Of a stretch of DNA of 64,000 bases, positions 45,176-52,525 are shown in pieces; within the stretch, counting starts at the first letter, position 1; each line of letters begins with the position of its first letter. The stretch covers positions 744,001-808,000 of the forward strand of contig NZ_CP108002.1 of NCBI RefSeq assembly GCF_041435055.1. The letters run 5' to 3'. The notes below the pieces were generated by a model, which made no database searches, was not told where the DNA came from, and worked only from the letters and a program-made list of their open reading frames with translations. A program made the translations under genes and the position numbers. Source of the DNA: Streptomyces sp. NBC_00341 (GTDB taxonomy: Bacteria > Actinomycetota > Actinomycetes > Streptomycetales > Streptomycetaceae).

Positions 45176-46321
45176 TCACCCGTGCCGGGGTGCACGCGTT
45201 CCGTGCGGGGAGGTCACGCGTTCCACGCCGGGCCGTCGCGGGTTCGAGCCGGCTCGGCCCAGTCCCGGCAGAACGGCCTGGCGCGGGGCGTCCGCTCCCC
45301 GGGCGGCCCGTACGGCGGCGTCGAGTTCCCCCAGCGAGTGAGCCCCTTCCACCAGCTCCGCGAAGGGGTGGGCGGCGTGACGGGCGGCGAGGAACGCGAC
45401 GGCCGCATCGAGGTCTACGGGCCGGTAGTTGTGCACGCCGGTGACCGTGCGCAGCCCCCGCACCAGCCACTCGGGGTCGACGGGGACGGCGGCCGCGGGG
45501 GAGACCGAGCCGGCCAGCACGGCGGTCCCGCCGATGTCCAGGACGGACAGGCACAGCCGGACCGCGTCCGTGCTGCCCGACAGCTCCAGGGCGATGTCGG
45601 CCCGGCCCGGCGGTTCGCCGACGTCCAGCACCCGGGTGGCCCCGAACTCCCCGGCGCGCGCCCGCCGGGCCGGGGACGGATCGACGGCGGTCACGCGGGC
45701 GCCCCCGAGGGCGGCCATCGACACCGCGGTCAGACCGAGCATGCCCGCGCCGGTGACCAGCACCTCGCGGCCCTCCAGCGGGCCTGCGGCCGCGATGGCG
45801 GCGGCCACGGTGGCGGTCGCACAGGACGCCGGGGCGGCGACCGCGTCCGGCAGCCCCTCGGGTACGGCGACGATGGCGGTCCCCGGCAGCAGTACACAGT
45901 GGGTGGCGAACCCGCCCAGGAGGGGGGCCTGTTCGTCCAGCGGCTCGTGCCCGTACTTGCGCAGCTCCCGGCACTTCTGCGGATGACCGCGCAGGCAGCG
46001 CGGGCAGGTCCCGCAGGAGGCGGTGACCGACCACACCACCCGCCGCCCCGGCACAACCGGAGTGCCGTCGACGCACGACGGCGCCCCCGGGCCCACCGCC
46101 AGTACGGTGCCCACCTGTTCGTGCCCCAGCAGCGCCGGAACCGGGGACGCCCGCCTGCCGTTCACGGTGTGCAGATCGCTGCCGCACACCGTGGCAAGGT
46201 CGATGCGTACCAGCACCTCGCCTTCGCCCGGCGACGCGGGAGTGGTGGTGGTCACCAGCGTGAACGGCCGGTCGACCCCGTCCCAGCGGGCGTAGCGGAC
46301 GTCGAGAAGTTCGTCGGACAT
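45176..46321 (-). CDS. Second zinc alcohol dehydrogenase of the HpnZ type
   Basis: A 381-residue zinc dehydrogenase paralogous to 32771-33871. Shared motifs are ATVCGSDLHTVNG, LGHEQVGTVLAVG, the structural zinc site CGTCPRCLRGHPQKC, RKYGHEPL, and VTGAGMLGLTAVSMA. In-frame GTG (46354) and ATG (46333) codons precede the chosen ATG, but this one best matches the paralogue's N-terminus. A GntR-type palindrome lies 57-70 bp upstream. It probably oxidises a hydroxylated phosphonate or related alcohol brought in by PhnCDE; the substrate is inference. Confidence 0.84.
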   Translation of the reverse strand: MSDELLDVRYARWDGVDRPFTLVTTTTPASPGEGEVLVRIDLATVCGSDLHTVNGRRASPVPALLGHEQVGTVLAVGPGAPSCVDGTPVVPGRRVVWSVTASCGTCPRCLRGHPQKCRELRKYGHEPLDEQAPLLGGFATHCVLLPGTAIVAVPEGLPDAVAAPASCATATVAAAIAAAGPLEGREVLVTGAGMLGLTAVSMAALGGARVTAVDPSPARRARAGEFGATRVLDVGEPPGRADIALELSGSTDAVRLCLSVLDIGGTAVLAGSVSPAAAVPVDPEWLVRGLRTVTGVHNYRPVDLDAAVAFLAARHAAHPFAELVEGAHSLGELDAAVRAARGADAPRQAVLPGLGRAGSNPRRPGVERVTSPHGTRAPRHG

Positions 46322-46377
46322 GGTCCCAGGCATCGCGTCAACCCAATCCGTCACGGTTATTGCCAGTGCGTAGACAA

Positions 46378-46391
46378 CCTGTATAGACAGC
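46378..46391. promoter_or_regulatory. GntR-type operator between the second HpnZ-type gene and the GntR gene
   Basis: CCTGTATAGACAGC is the third sibling of the palindrome family. A partial copy, GTAGACA, ends just before it. In this divergent region it could control both the dehydrogenase and the regulator itself. The remaining bases up to 46630 show no further gene. Confidence 0.7.
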
Positions 46392-46630
46392 TTTCTGGGG
46401 CGGGAGCGAAACTCTGGATGAACAGAGGGTGCAATGCCTGTTCACCGACGACGCCCAGCTGGTCGCGACCGGTCCGCGTCCAGCCGTACGATCGGCCGAA
46501 CCTCGCCTGACGGGCGGGCATTTCATTTCGAATCACCCGGAGTCGCACGAGGCGGCAGCGCCGGGCGGACCCGCACCGCCGGACGGCCGGGGCCGGGAGG
46601 ATCGGCAGGACGACCTGTAGGGTCAAGTCC

Positions 46631-47365
46631 ATGGCCGCAACCCCTCCTCTGCACCGGACCATCGCAGCCGAGCTCCGTCATCGAATTCGTTCCGGGAGCC
46701 TCGCGGTCGGCAGGTCGTTGCCGTCCGAGTCCCGGCTGTGCGAGGAGTTCTCGGCGTCGCGGGGACCGGTCCGCCAAGCTCTCGCGACCTTGCGGGACGA
46801 GGGGCTCATCGGTGGTGGGCAGGGCAGGCGTGCCGTGGTGCTGGACACTGTTCCCACCCAACCCTTCGAGTCGTTCCTGTCCTTCACCCGCCGTGCGGAA
46901 CTGACCGGCTACTCCCCCGGTCAGAGACTGCAGGAGATCGCGTTGCGCCGCCCCGAACCGGAGATCGCCGCGGCCCTGCAGATCGGCCCGGACGATCTCG
47001 CGGTCCAGCTCGTCAGACTCCGGCTGCTCGACGGACGCCCCGCGATGCTGGAACGCATGACGTACGTCGAATCGCTGGGCCGCCCGCTGATCTCCGCGGA
47101 CCTGGACGCCGGTTCCATCTACGCGCTGCTCACCGAGCAGGGAGTGGATCTGCACTCGGCCCGGCACACCTTCGACGCCGTACCGGCCAACGCCCTGGAC
47201 GCGAAGCTGCTGGACGTCCCCGAGGGCTTCCCGCTGCTCAGGGAGCGGCGCCTGACGACGGACTCCCAGGGCGTCCCCGTCGAATGGTCGGAGGACCGCT
47301 ACCGCTCGGACACCGCGACCGTGACGGTCACCAACACCCGCAGTTCCCGGACCGCCATGCTGTGA
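46631..47365 (+). CDS. GntR/HutC-family regulator with UTRA domain
   Basis: A 244-residue regulator with the N-terminal GntR winged helix (IAAELRHRIRSGSLAVGRSL, PSESRLCEEFSASRGPVRQAL). The C-terminal UTRA ligand domain spans about residues 85-240 (VQLVRLRLLDGRPAMLERMTYV). HutC-type members sense small metabolites; PhnF of mycobacteria and E. coli is one that controls phosphonate genes. Three matching palindromes in front of phnDCE, the PhoD gene and the second HpnZ-type gene make these the likely targets. It starts with ATG at 46631 and is convergent with the secreted GH35 gene. Confidence 0.88.
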   Translation: MAATPPLHRTIAAELRHRIRSGSLAVGRSLPSESRLCEEFSASRGPVRQALATLRDEGLIGGGQGRRAVVLDTVPTQPFESFLSFTRRAELTGYSPGQRLQEIALRRPEPEIAAALQIGPDDLAVQLVRLRLLDGRPAMLERMTYVESLGRPLISADLDAGSIYALLTEQGVDLHSARHTFDAVPANALDAKLLDVPEGFPLLRERRLTTDSQGVPVEWSEDRYRSDTATVTVTNTRSSRTAML

Positions 47366-47388
47366 GCGCGGCGTCGGGCCCGGAGCGG

Positions 47389-50142
47389 TCAGCGCCAGGG
47401 GACCTCGTGCTGAGGTTTCCACGTCCATGAGGGCAGGCCGGGAACAGTGCCGGAGGGGCGTGGGACGCCTTGGATCGCGTCGTCCCAGTCGGAGACCTCC
47501 AGGATCAGGTCGGCGCGGGCGGCTTCGTCGAGGTCCTTGAGATCGATCGTCCAGGACTCACCGTGGTACAGGTCGTTGGTGATCCTGCTTCCCGCACCGG
47601 TCAGCGTCGCTTCGCCGCCCCGGTAGTCGAGCACCAGATGGGCCTCGGCCAGTCCGGCGAGAGCCGCCTCATCGCTGGTGATGCGCCACCGGCCACCGCC
47701 CAGGGAGGTGAGCTGCGGAGCGGCCGGAGCCGCGGGGAGCTGGTGGGCGCGGCCCGTGAAGGGCTTCCCGGCCCCAGCAGGTTTCCATCCGGCGGCCGGG
47801 GCCAGTCCCTCTGCGGGGAAGACCTCGGCGGTGATCATGCTGCCGGCCGGGCCGCTGAACCGCACGGCCGGCCGCATGCCGGTCACGTTCGCCCGGCCGG
47901 TGAGCACGAGGCGGTCGCGGCCGTCGAGCGGGGCGACCACCGCGCTCAGCGACTCGGCCTCGGTGAGCACGATGATCCTGGCGGACGGGTCCGTGGCACC
48001 GGCCTTGCGCACCAGCAGCGAGGTGCGCTGCCCGGCCGGTACGGTCGCGATGCGCTCGTTCCCGGTCACGGTCTGGCCGACCGTCCCCAGTTCCTCGGTG
48101 ATGACGGTGGCGCTGTCGAAGGCGAGTGCGCGGTCCGTCCAGTCCGGGGCCCAGTAGACCCAGGTGGGGACGGAGTCACCGGCGAGCTTCGCCAGTGGTT
48201 CGAGCGTGGCCCAGCGCAGGTCGACGCCGTTCAGGTCGGTCATGACGGGGAAGAAGTTGTAGCGGCCCTCCGGCATCGTCAGCGCGGTGGCGGGCAACGT
48301 GACCGTGCCACCGGCTGTGTTCACGCGGATCTGCACGTCGGACCTGGCAGGCAGCGTGACGTTGCGCTGGGTGTTGTTGACGAAGGCGAAGCCGCGGCCC
48401 TCCGCGTCGAAGCGGCCGATGTAGCGCAGCCTGCGGGTCTGCGCCGGGTCCATGATCTGTCCGGGGTCGCGGGTGATCCGCGTGCCGATGAGTTCCTCGG
48501 CGCAGGTGGTGACGAAGGTGTGGAGGCGTCGGTAGTGCCGGTAGGAGTCCCGGATCCGGCCGAACTCGCCCAGCGGGGCCTGGAAGTCGTAGGTGAGCGG
48601 CCAGTCCCCGCTCAGGCCCGGCATCTGGGTGCCCCCGTGGAACATGTAGTAGCCCAGGTAGTTCGCACCCCGCCCCACGCTGTCGTAGGCGTGCGCCACT
48701 ACGTACGCGCGCTCGACGAGGAAGCGGTCGTTGCCCCGCATCGGGCTGCCGGTGCCCAGCTCGCAGAATCCGCGGGGGTAGTCGAGCGTGTCATAGGTCG
48801 ACCCGCCGATGTCGGTGTTGGCGGTCCACTCGTCGGTGCCGTAGATGAACCCGGACGTGGCCGAGGTGCCGGCGCCCCGCTCCCATCCCCGGTAGGTGTA
48901 GGCGCCCTGGAGGGGAATCGCGGTGTCCTTGTCGAACCGGGAGTTGGCGGTGACGGTGTAATAGGGCGCCACCATCCCGTGGGCGGTGCACATCCGGCGC
49001 AGGGTGGTGATGTGTGCCGGGTCGCCGTCGGCGAACTCGTTCTCCAGCTGGATGCCGACGATGGGCCCGCCGTCCTTCGCCCACATTCCGTCGAGCTCAG
49101 CGGCGATCCGGGCGAAGTACGCGTCGACCCTGGCCAGGTAACGCGCGTCATCGGTGCGTGAACCGGGCAGGGCGAAGGAGGGGATCCCGCCGTCCGTGGT
49201 CTCGGCGTTGATGAACGGGCCCACCCGGAGCCAGACCAGCATGCCCTGCCGCTGAGCGGCGGCCACGAACGCCCGCAGGTTCCTGCGTCCCGTCCAGTCG
49301 AAGGTGCCTTCGGTCTGCTCGTGGTGGTTCCAGAACACGTAGGTGGCCACGATGCCCACTCCGGCGGCCCGCATCTTGCCCAGCTCCCGCTCCCAGAGCC
49401 CGGCGGGATGGCGGACGTAGTGGAACTCACCGCTCACCGGGTACCAGGGCACACCGTCGCGGGACCAGCCGTTGCGCGTCACGCCGTAGGTGATCCCGCC
49501 CGCGACGCCACCGGCGTTGGCGAGTGGCGTGTCGGGGCGCGACTCGGTGGCGGTGGCGTCCAGCCGGTAGGGCGCGGGCGTGGCCGTCCACCACTGGGAC
49601 GGGTGGCCGGTGTCGGAGCGGATCTCGATCGCGGCGCCGGCCGTGGCCGCGGACTCCGCGACCGAGAGGAGCTTCCCGCCGGCTCTGCCGACGATCTTCA
49701 CCCGGCCCTGCCCGGCGTCGGTCAGCTTCCACCGCTGGTTGGCGCCGCCGTTGGCGCTCCACTGGATGACCCGTGCGCCGTCGTCGGTCCGGCCGCCCGA
49801 CACATCGAGCACCTTGCCCGAGTTCATCGAGGCGATCGTCACCCAGCCGTCACCCTCGTCGACCGCGGTCCATTGCTGGTTGGAGGCTCCGGTGGCCGTC
49901 CACTGGATGACCGCCGCGCCGTCGTCCGGTGTGCTGCCGTAGACATCGAGCACGCAGCCGCTGTGCACGTTGGTGAAGGTCAGCGGGGCTCCGGCCACCC
50001 GGTCCGCCGCGTACGCCCGTGCGGGCGGGATCAGGCCGCTGAGCACCGGACCGGCGGCGAGGGCCACCGCCCCGGCCCCGAGCATCCGTAGCACGCTGCG
50101 GCGGGTCGGTCCGGCGCCCGCGTCGCTCCTCGGGTTGTCCAT
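47389..50142 (-). CDS. Secreted GH35 beta-galactosidase with N-terminal ricin-type domain
   Basis: A 917-residue exported enzyme. The Tat signal is TRRSVLRMLGAGAVALAAG. A ricin-type lectin domain follows (about 50-190, with repeated QQW/NQRW motifs such as TGASNQQWTAV and GGANQRWKL). The GH35 catalytic domain starts near 230 (SGEFHYVRHPAGLWERELGKM). The acid/base is in IVGIQLENEF and the nucleophile in YGTDEW. Beta-sandwich domains fill the C-terminus. An ATG 18 bp upstream exists, but AGGAG-CCGAC-ATG supports 50142. It should trim beta-galactosyl ends outside the cell, and it has a LacI-type palindrome 246-259 bp upstream. Confidence 0.92.
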   Translation of the reverse strand: MDNPRSDAGAGPTRRSVLRMLGAGAVALAAGPVLSGLIPPARAYAADRVAGAPLTFTNVHSGCVLDVYGSTPDDGAAVIQWTATGASNQQWTAVDEGDGWVTIASMNSGKVLDVSGGRTDDGARVIQWSANGGANQRWKLTDAGQGRVKIVGRAGGKLLSVAESAATAGAAIEIRSDTGHPSQWWTATPAPYRLDATATESRPDTPLANAGGVAGGITYGVTRNGWSRDGVPWYPVSGEFHYVRHPAGLWERELGKMRAAGVGIVATYVFWNHHEQTEGTFDWTGRRNLRAFVAAAQRQGMLVWLRVGPFINAETTDGGIPSFALPGSRTDDARYLARVDAYFARIAAELDGMWAKDGGPIVGIQLENEFADGDPAHITTLRRMCTAHGMVAPYYTVTANSRFDKDTAIPLQGAYTYRGWERGAGTSATSGFIYGTDEWTANTDIGGSTYDTLDYPRGFCELGTGSPMRGNDRFLVERAYVVAHAYDSVGRGANYLGYYMFHGGTQMPGLSGDWPLTYDFQAPLGEFGRIRDSYRHYRRLHTFVTTCAEELIGTRITRDPGQIMDPAQTRRLRYIGRFDAEGRGFAFVNNTQRNVTLPARSDVQIRVNTAGGTVTLPATALTMPEGRYNFFPVMTDLNGVDLRWATLEPLAKLAGDSVPTWVYWAPDWTDRALAFDSATVITEELGTVGQTVTGNERIATVPAGQRTSLLVRKAGATDPSARIIVLTEAESLSAVVAPLDGRDRLVLTGRANVTGMRPAVRFSGPAGSMITAEVFPAEGLAPAAGWKPAGAGKPFTGRAHQLPAAPAAPQLTSLGGGRWRITSDEAALAGLAEAHLVLDYRGGEATLTGAGSRITNDLYHGESWTIDLKDLDEAARADLILEVSDWDDAIQGVPRPSGTVPGLPSWTWKPQHEVPWR

Positions 50143-50387
50143 GTCGGCTCCTGTTGTCATTGCTTCGTCGACGCGTGTGCGCGGGTGGAGTCGGTGCCGT
50201 CTAGGGGGTGCGCGGCGGTGCCACCGGTGTCCGGGCCGAGCGCCTTGGCGCAGGCGGGCGAGGCGGTGGTGACCGTACGCACGGAGGTCGTGGTTCCCGG
50301 TGCCGGGCAGACGTTCTCCGCCTCTGCGGCGAAGGCCGTGTTGCGGTCGAGACGGGCGGCGTCCCAGCCGCTGGTGCGCGCATCAGT

Positions 50388-50401
50388 TGAGAACGTAAAC
50401 A
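50388..50401. promoter_or_regulatory. LacI-type operator (secreted GH35 side)
   Basis: TGAGAACGTAAACA has a perfect right half CGTAAACA and a degenerate left half. It is one of five related sites in 50.3-57.9 kb. It lies upstream of the minus-strand secreted GH35 gene. Confidence 0.62.
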
Positions 50402-50637
50402 TTCCCGAGTACGACGCGACGTGCAGGTTGGGTGTGCGTGTGGGATTCAGTCCAGCACGCCGCCCAACTGGCGTCAATATCTGTGCAGTTATGTTGCACC
50501 CTGTGGGAATCAACCCCCGCCGACAGGCATGACGGACCGACCCGGCCGGCCCTTCGCGGTGGGGGAGGGAAGCCCGCACCCTCCCCCACCCACCGACCCC
50601 TCGGTCGTTCGAGCCCCGGAAGCTTGCCAACTTCGAG

Positions 50638-50651
50638 TGTTCACGTAAACA
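50638..50651 (+). promoter_or_regulatory. LacI-type operator (intracellular GH35 side)
   Basis: TGTTCACGTAAACA is a palindrome with one mismatch and the central CG typical of LacI-family sites, 67 bp upstream of the GH35 start at 50718. Confidence 0.75.
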
Positions 50652-50717
50652 TAGCTGTCGACGGGCTCGCCCGGCCACGCGACAGCGCACCTCACCTCAG
50701 CACAGGAGCACTCGTAC

Positions 50718-52466
50718 ATGCCCCTTCTTCAGATCGACGACGGCGGCTTCACCCTCGACGGCGAACCGTTCCGGCTCCTGTCCGGCGGGCTGCACTACTT
50801 CCGTGTGCACCCCGGCCAGTGGGCCGACCGGCTGCGCAAGGCCCGGCTCATGGGTCTCAACACCGTCGAGACCTACGTGCCCTGGAACCTCCACCAGCCG
50901 CGGCCCGGCGAGTTCAGGACGGACGACGGACTGGACATAGCCCGCTTCCTCGACCTCGCCGCGGCCGAAGGACTGCACGTACTGCTGCGGCCCGGACCGT
51001 ACATCTGCGCCGAATGGGAGGGGGGCGGCCTGCCGTCCTGGCTGCTGGCGGACCCCGGCATCCGGCTGCGGACCCGCGACCCGCGCTTCCTCGCCGCCGT
51101 CGACGACTACTTCGACCGGCTCCTGACCCCGTTGACGCCCTACCTGGCCACCCGGGGAGGCCCGGTGCTCGCCGTCCAGGTGGAGAACGAGTACGGGGCG
51201 TTCGGCGACGACAGCGCCTACCTGGAGCACATCGCGGACTCGCTGCGCCGCTGCGGCGTGGACGTACCGCTGTTCACGTGCGACCAGCCCGACGACCTGG
51301 CGCGTGGCAGCCTGCCCGGAGTCCTCGCCACGGCGAACTTCGGCAGCCGCTCGGCGCAGGGCATGGCCGAACTGCGCGCCCAGCAGCCGACAGGGCCACT
51401 GATGTGCACCGAGTTCTGGATCGGCTGGTTCGACCGCTGGGGAAGCCGCCACGTGATCCGGAACCCCGGCGACGCGGCCCGCGAACTGGACGAACTGCTG
51501 GCCACCGGCGCTTCCGTCAACTTCTACATGTTCCACGGCGGCACGAACTTCGGTTTCACCAACGGCGCCAACGACAAACACACCTACCGCCCCACCGTCA
51601 CGTCGTACGACTACGACGCCCCGCTCGACGAGGCCGGCGACCCGACCGAGAAGTTCACCGCCTTCCGCGACGTGATCGCCAAGTACGCGCCGGTCCCGGC
51701 CGAGCCCGTCCCGCCGCGCGGTCCCAGGCTGGCGCCGAGGACCGTCGCACTCACCGGCAGCGCCGGACTGCTGGAGTGCGCCGAGGCGCTCGGCACAGCC
51801 GTCGCCGCACCGCGGCCGCTGACCATGGAGCAGCTGGGCCAGGACTTCGGCTTCGTCCTGTACGAGACGGCCCTGGTGTCCGCGGGGCCCGCCCTGCTGG
51901 AGGTGGAGCAGGTCCGGGACCGCGCCCAGTTCTTCGTCGACGGGGTCCCGGCCGGCGTGCTGGAACGGGAGAGTCACGAGCACGCCCTGACGGTCACCGC
52001 TCCCCGCGCGGGCGCCGTCCTCAGCGTGCTGGTGGAGAACCAGGGACGGGTCAACTACGGGCCGGGCATCCACGACCGCAAGGGCCTGCTGGGCAAGGTC
52101 CTGCTGGACGGCGACGACGTCACCGGGTGGACCAGCCGGCCGCTCCCCCTCACCGATCAAGGCGCACTGCCGTTCACGGCGGGACCGGTGCCGGCCGGCC
52201 CCGCGTTCCACCGGGGCACCTTCGAGCTCGACGCACCCGCGGACACCTTCCTGCACCTCGACGGCTGGACGAAGGGCAGCGTGTGGATCAACGGATTCGC
52301 GCTGGGGCGGTACTGGTCGCGCGGCCCGCAGAACTCCCTCTACGTCCCGGCGCCGGTCCTGCGCACCGGCGCCAACGAGATCGTCGTGCTGGAGCTGCAC
52401 GCCGGTCACCGCGCCCGCACCGTCGAACTCCGGGAGAGCGCCGACCTCGGCCCCACCGACGAGTAG
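50718..52466 (+). CDS. Intracellular GH35 beta-galactosidase
   Basis: A 582-residue GH35 enzyme without signal peptide, so it acts on imported oligosaccharides. It starts directly with the catalytic barrel (FRLLSGGLHYFRVHPGQWAD, TYVPWNLHQPRPGEF, LRPGPYICAEWEGGG). The acid/base Glu is in AVQVENEYGAFG near 157 and the nucleophile in MCTEFWIGWFDRWG near 232. The C-terminal beta-domains contain the carbohydrate-binding stretch GRVNYGP and WINGFALGRYW. It is preceded by a LacI-type operator and followed by a strong hairpin, so it is monocistronic. Confidence 0.94.
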   Translation: MPLLQIDDGGFTLDGEPFRLLSGGLHYFRVHPGQWADRLRKARLMGLNTVETYVPWNLHQPRPGEFRTDDGLDIARFLDLAAAEGLHVLLRPGPYICAEWEGGGLPSWLLADPGIRLRTRDPRFLAAVDDYFDRLLTPLTPYLATRGGPVLAVQVENEYGAFGDDSAYLEHIADSLRRCGVDVPLFTCDQPDDLARGSLPGVLATANFGSRSAQGMAELRAQQPTGPLMCTEFWIGWFDRWGSRHVIRNPGDAARELDELLATGASVNFYMFHGGTNFGFTNGANDKHTYRPTVTSYDYDAPLDEAGDPTEKFTAFRDVIAKYAPVPAEPVPPRGPRLAPRTVALTGSAGLLECAEALGTAVAAPRPLTMEQLGQDFGFVLYETALVSAGPALLEVEQVRDRAQFFVDGVPAGVLERESHEHALTVTAPRAGAVLSVLVENQGRVNYGPGIHDRKGLLGKVLLDGDDVTGWTSRPLPLTDQGALPFTAGPVPAGPAFHRGTFELDAPADTFLHLDGWTKGSVWINGFALGRYWSRGPQNSLYVPAPVLRTGANEIVVLELHAGHRARTVELRESADLGPTDE

Positions 52467-52486
52467 CTCCGGCAGCGGGCGTGGAC

Positions 52487-52517
52487 GAGCCGGGCTCCGG
52501 ACCTCGGAGCCCGGCTC
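52487..52517. terminator. Bidirectional hairpin between GH35 and GH30 genes
   Basis: GAGCCGGGCTCCG pairs perfectly with CGGAGCCCGGCTC around GACCT. It lies 20 bp after the GH35 stop and 8 bp from the GH30 stop on the other strand, so it can serve both. Confidence 0.88.
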
Positions 52518-52525
52518 ATCGCGTG

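Larger units (their letters stand above)
50143..50717. other. Intergenic region between divergent GH35 genes
   Basis: The region holds two LacI-type palindromes (50388-50401 and 50638-50651), one facing each GH35 gene. Between 50157 and 50400 a minus-strand frame with high third-position GC (ending AHASTKQ) runs up to the secreted GH35 start. It has no recognisable domain, and I regard it as a long leader or a gene remnant. No RNA gene is evident. Confidence 0.5.

Noticed and set aside
42803..45180. PHO boxes (GTTCATCC at about 42804, GTTCACCC at about 45175)
   Set aside because: Only single 8-mers are present, without the 11-bp direct-repeat partners. The orientation is wrong for the minus-strand genes.
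50157..50160. ATGA coupling between an upstream small frame and the secreted GH35
   Set aside because: The better start is ATG 50142 behind AGGAG, so the apparent overlap is accidental.
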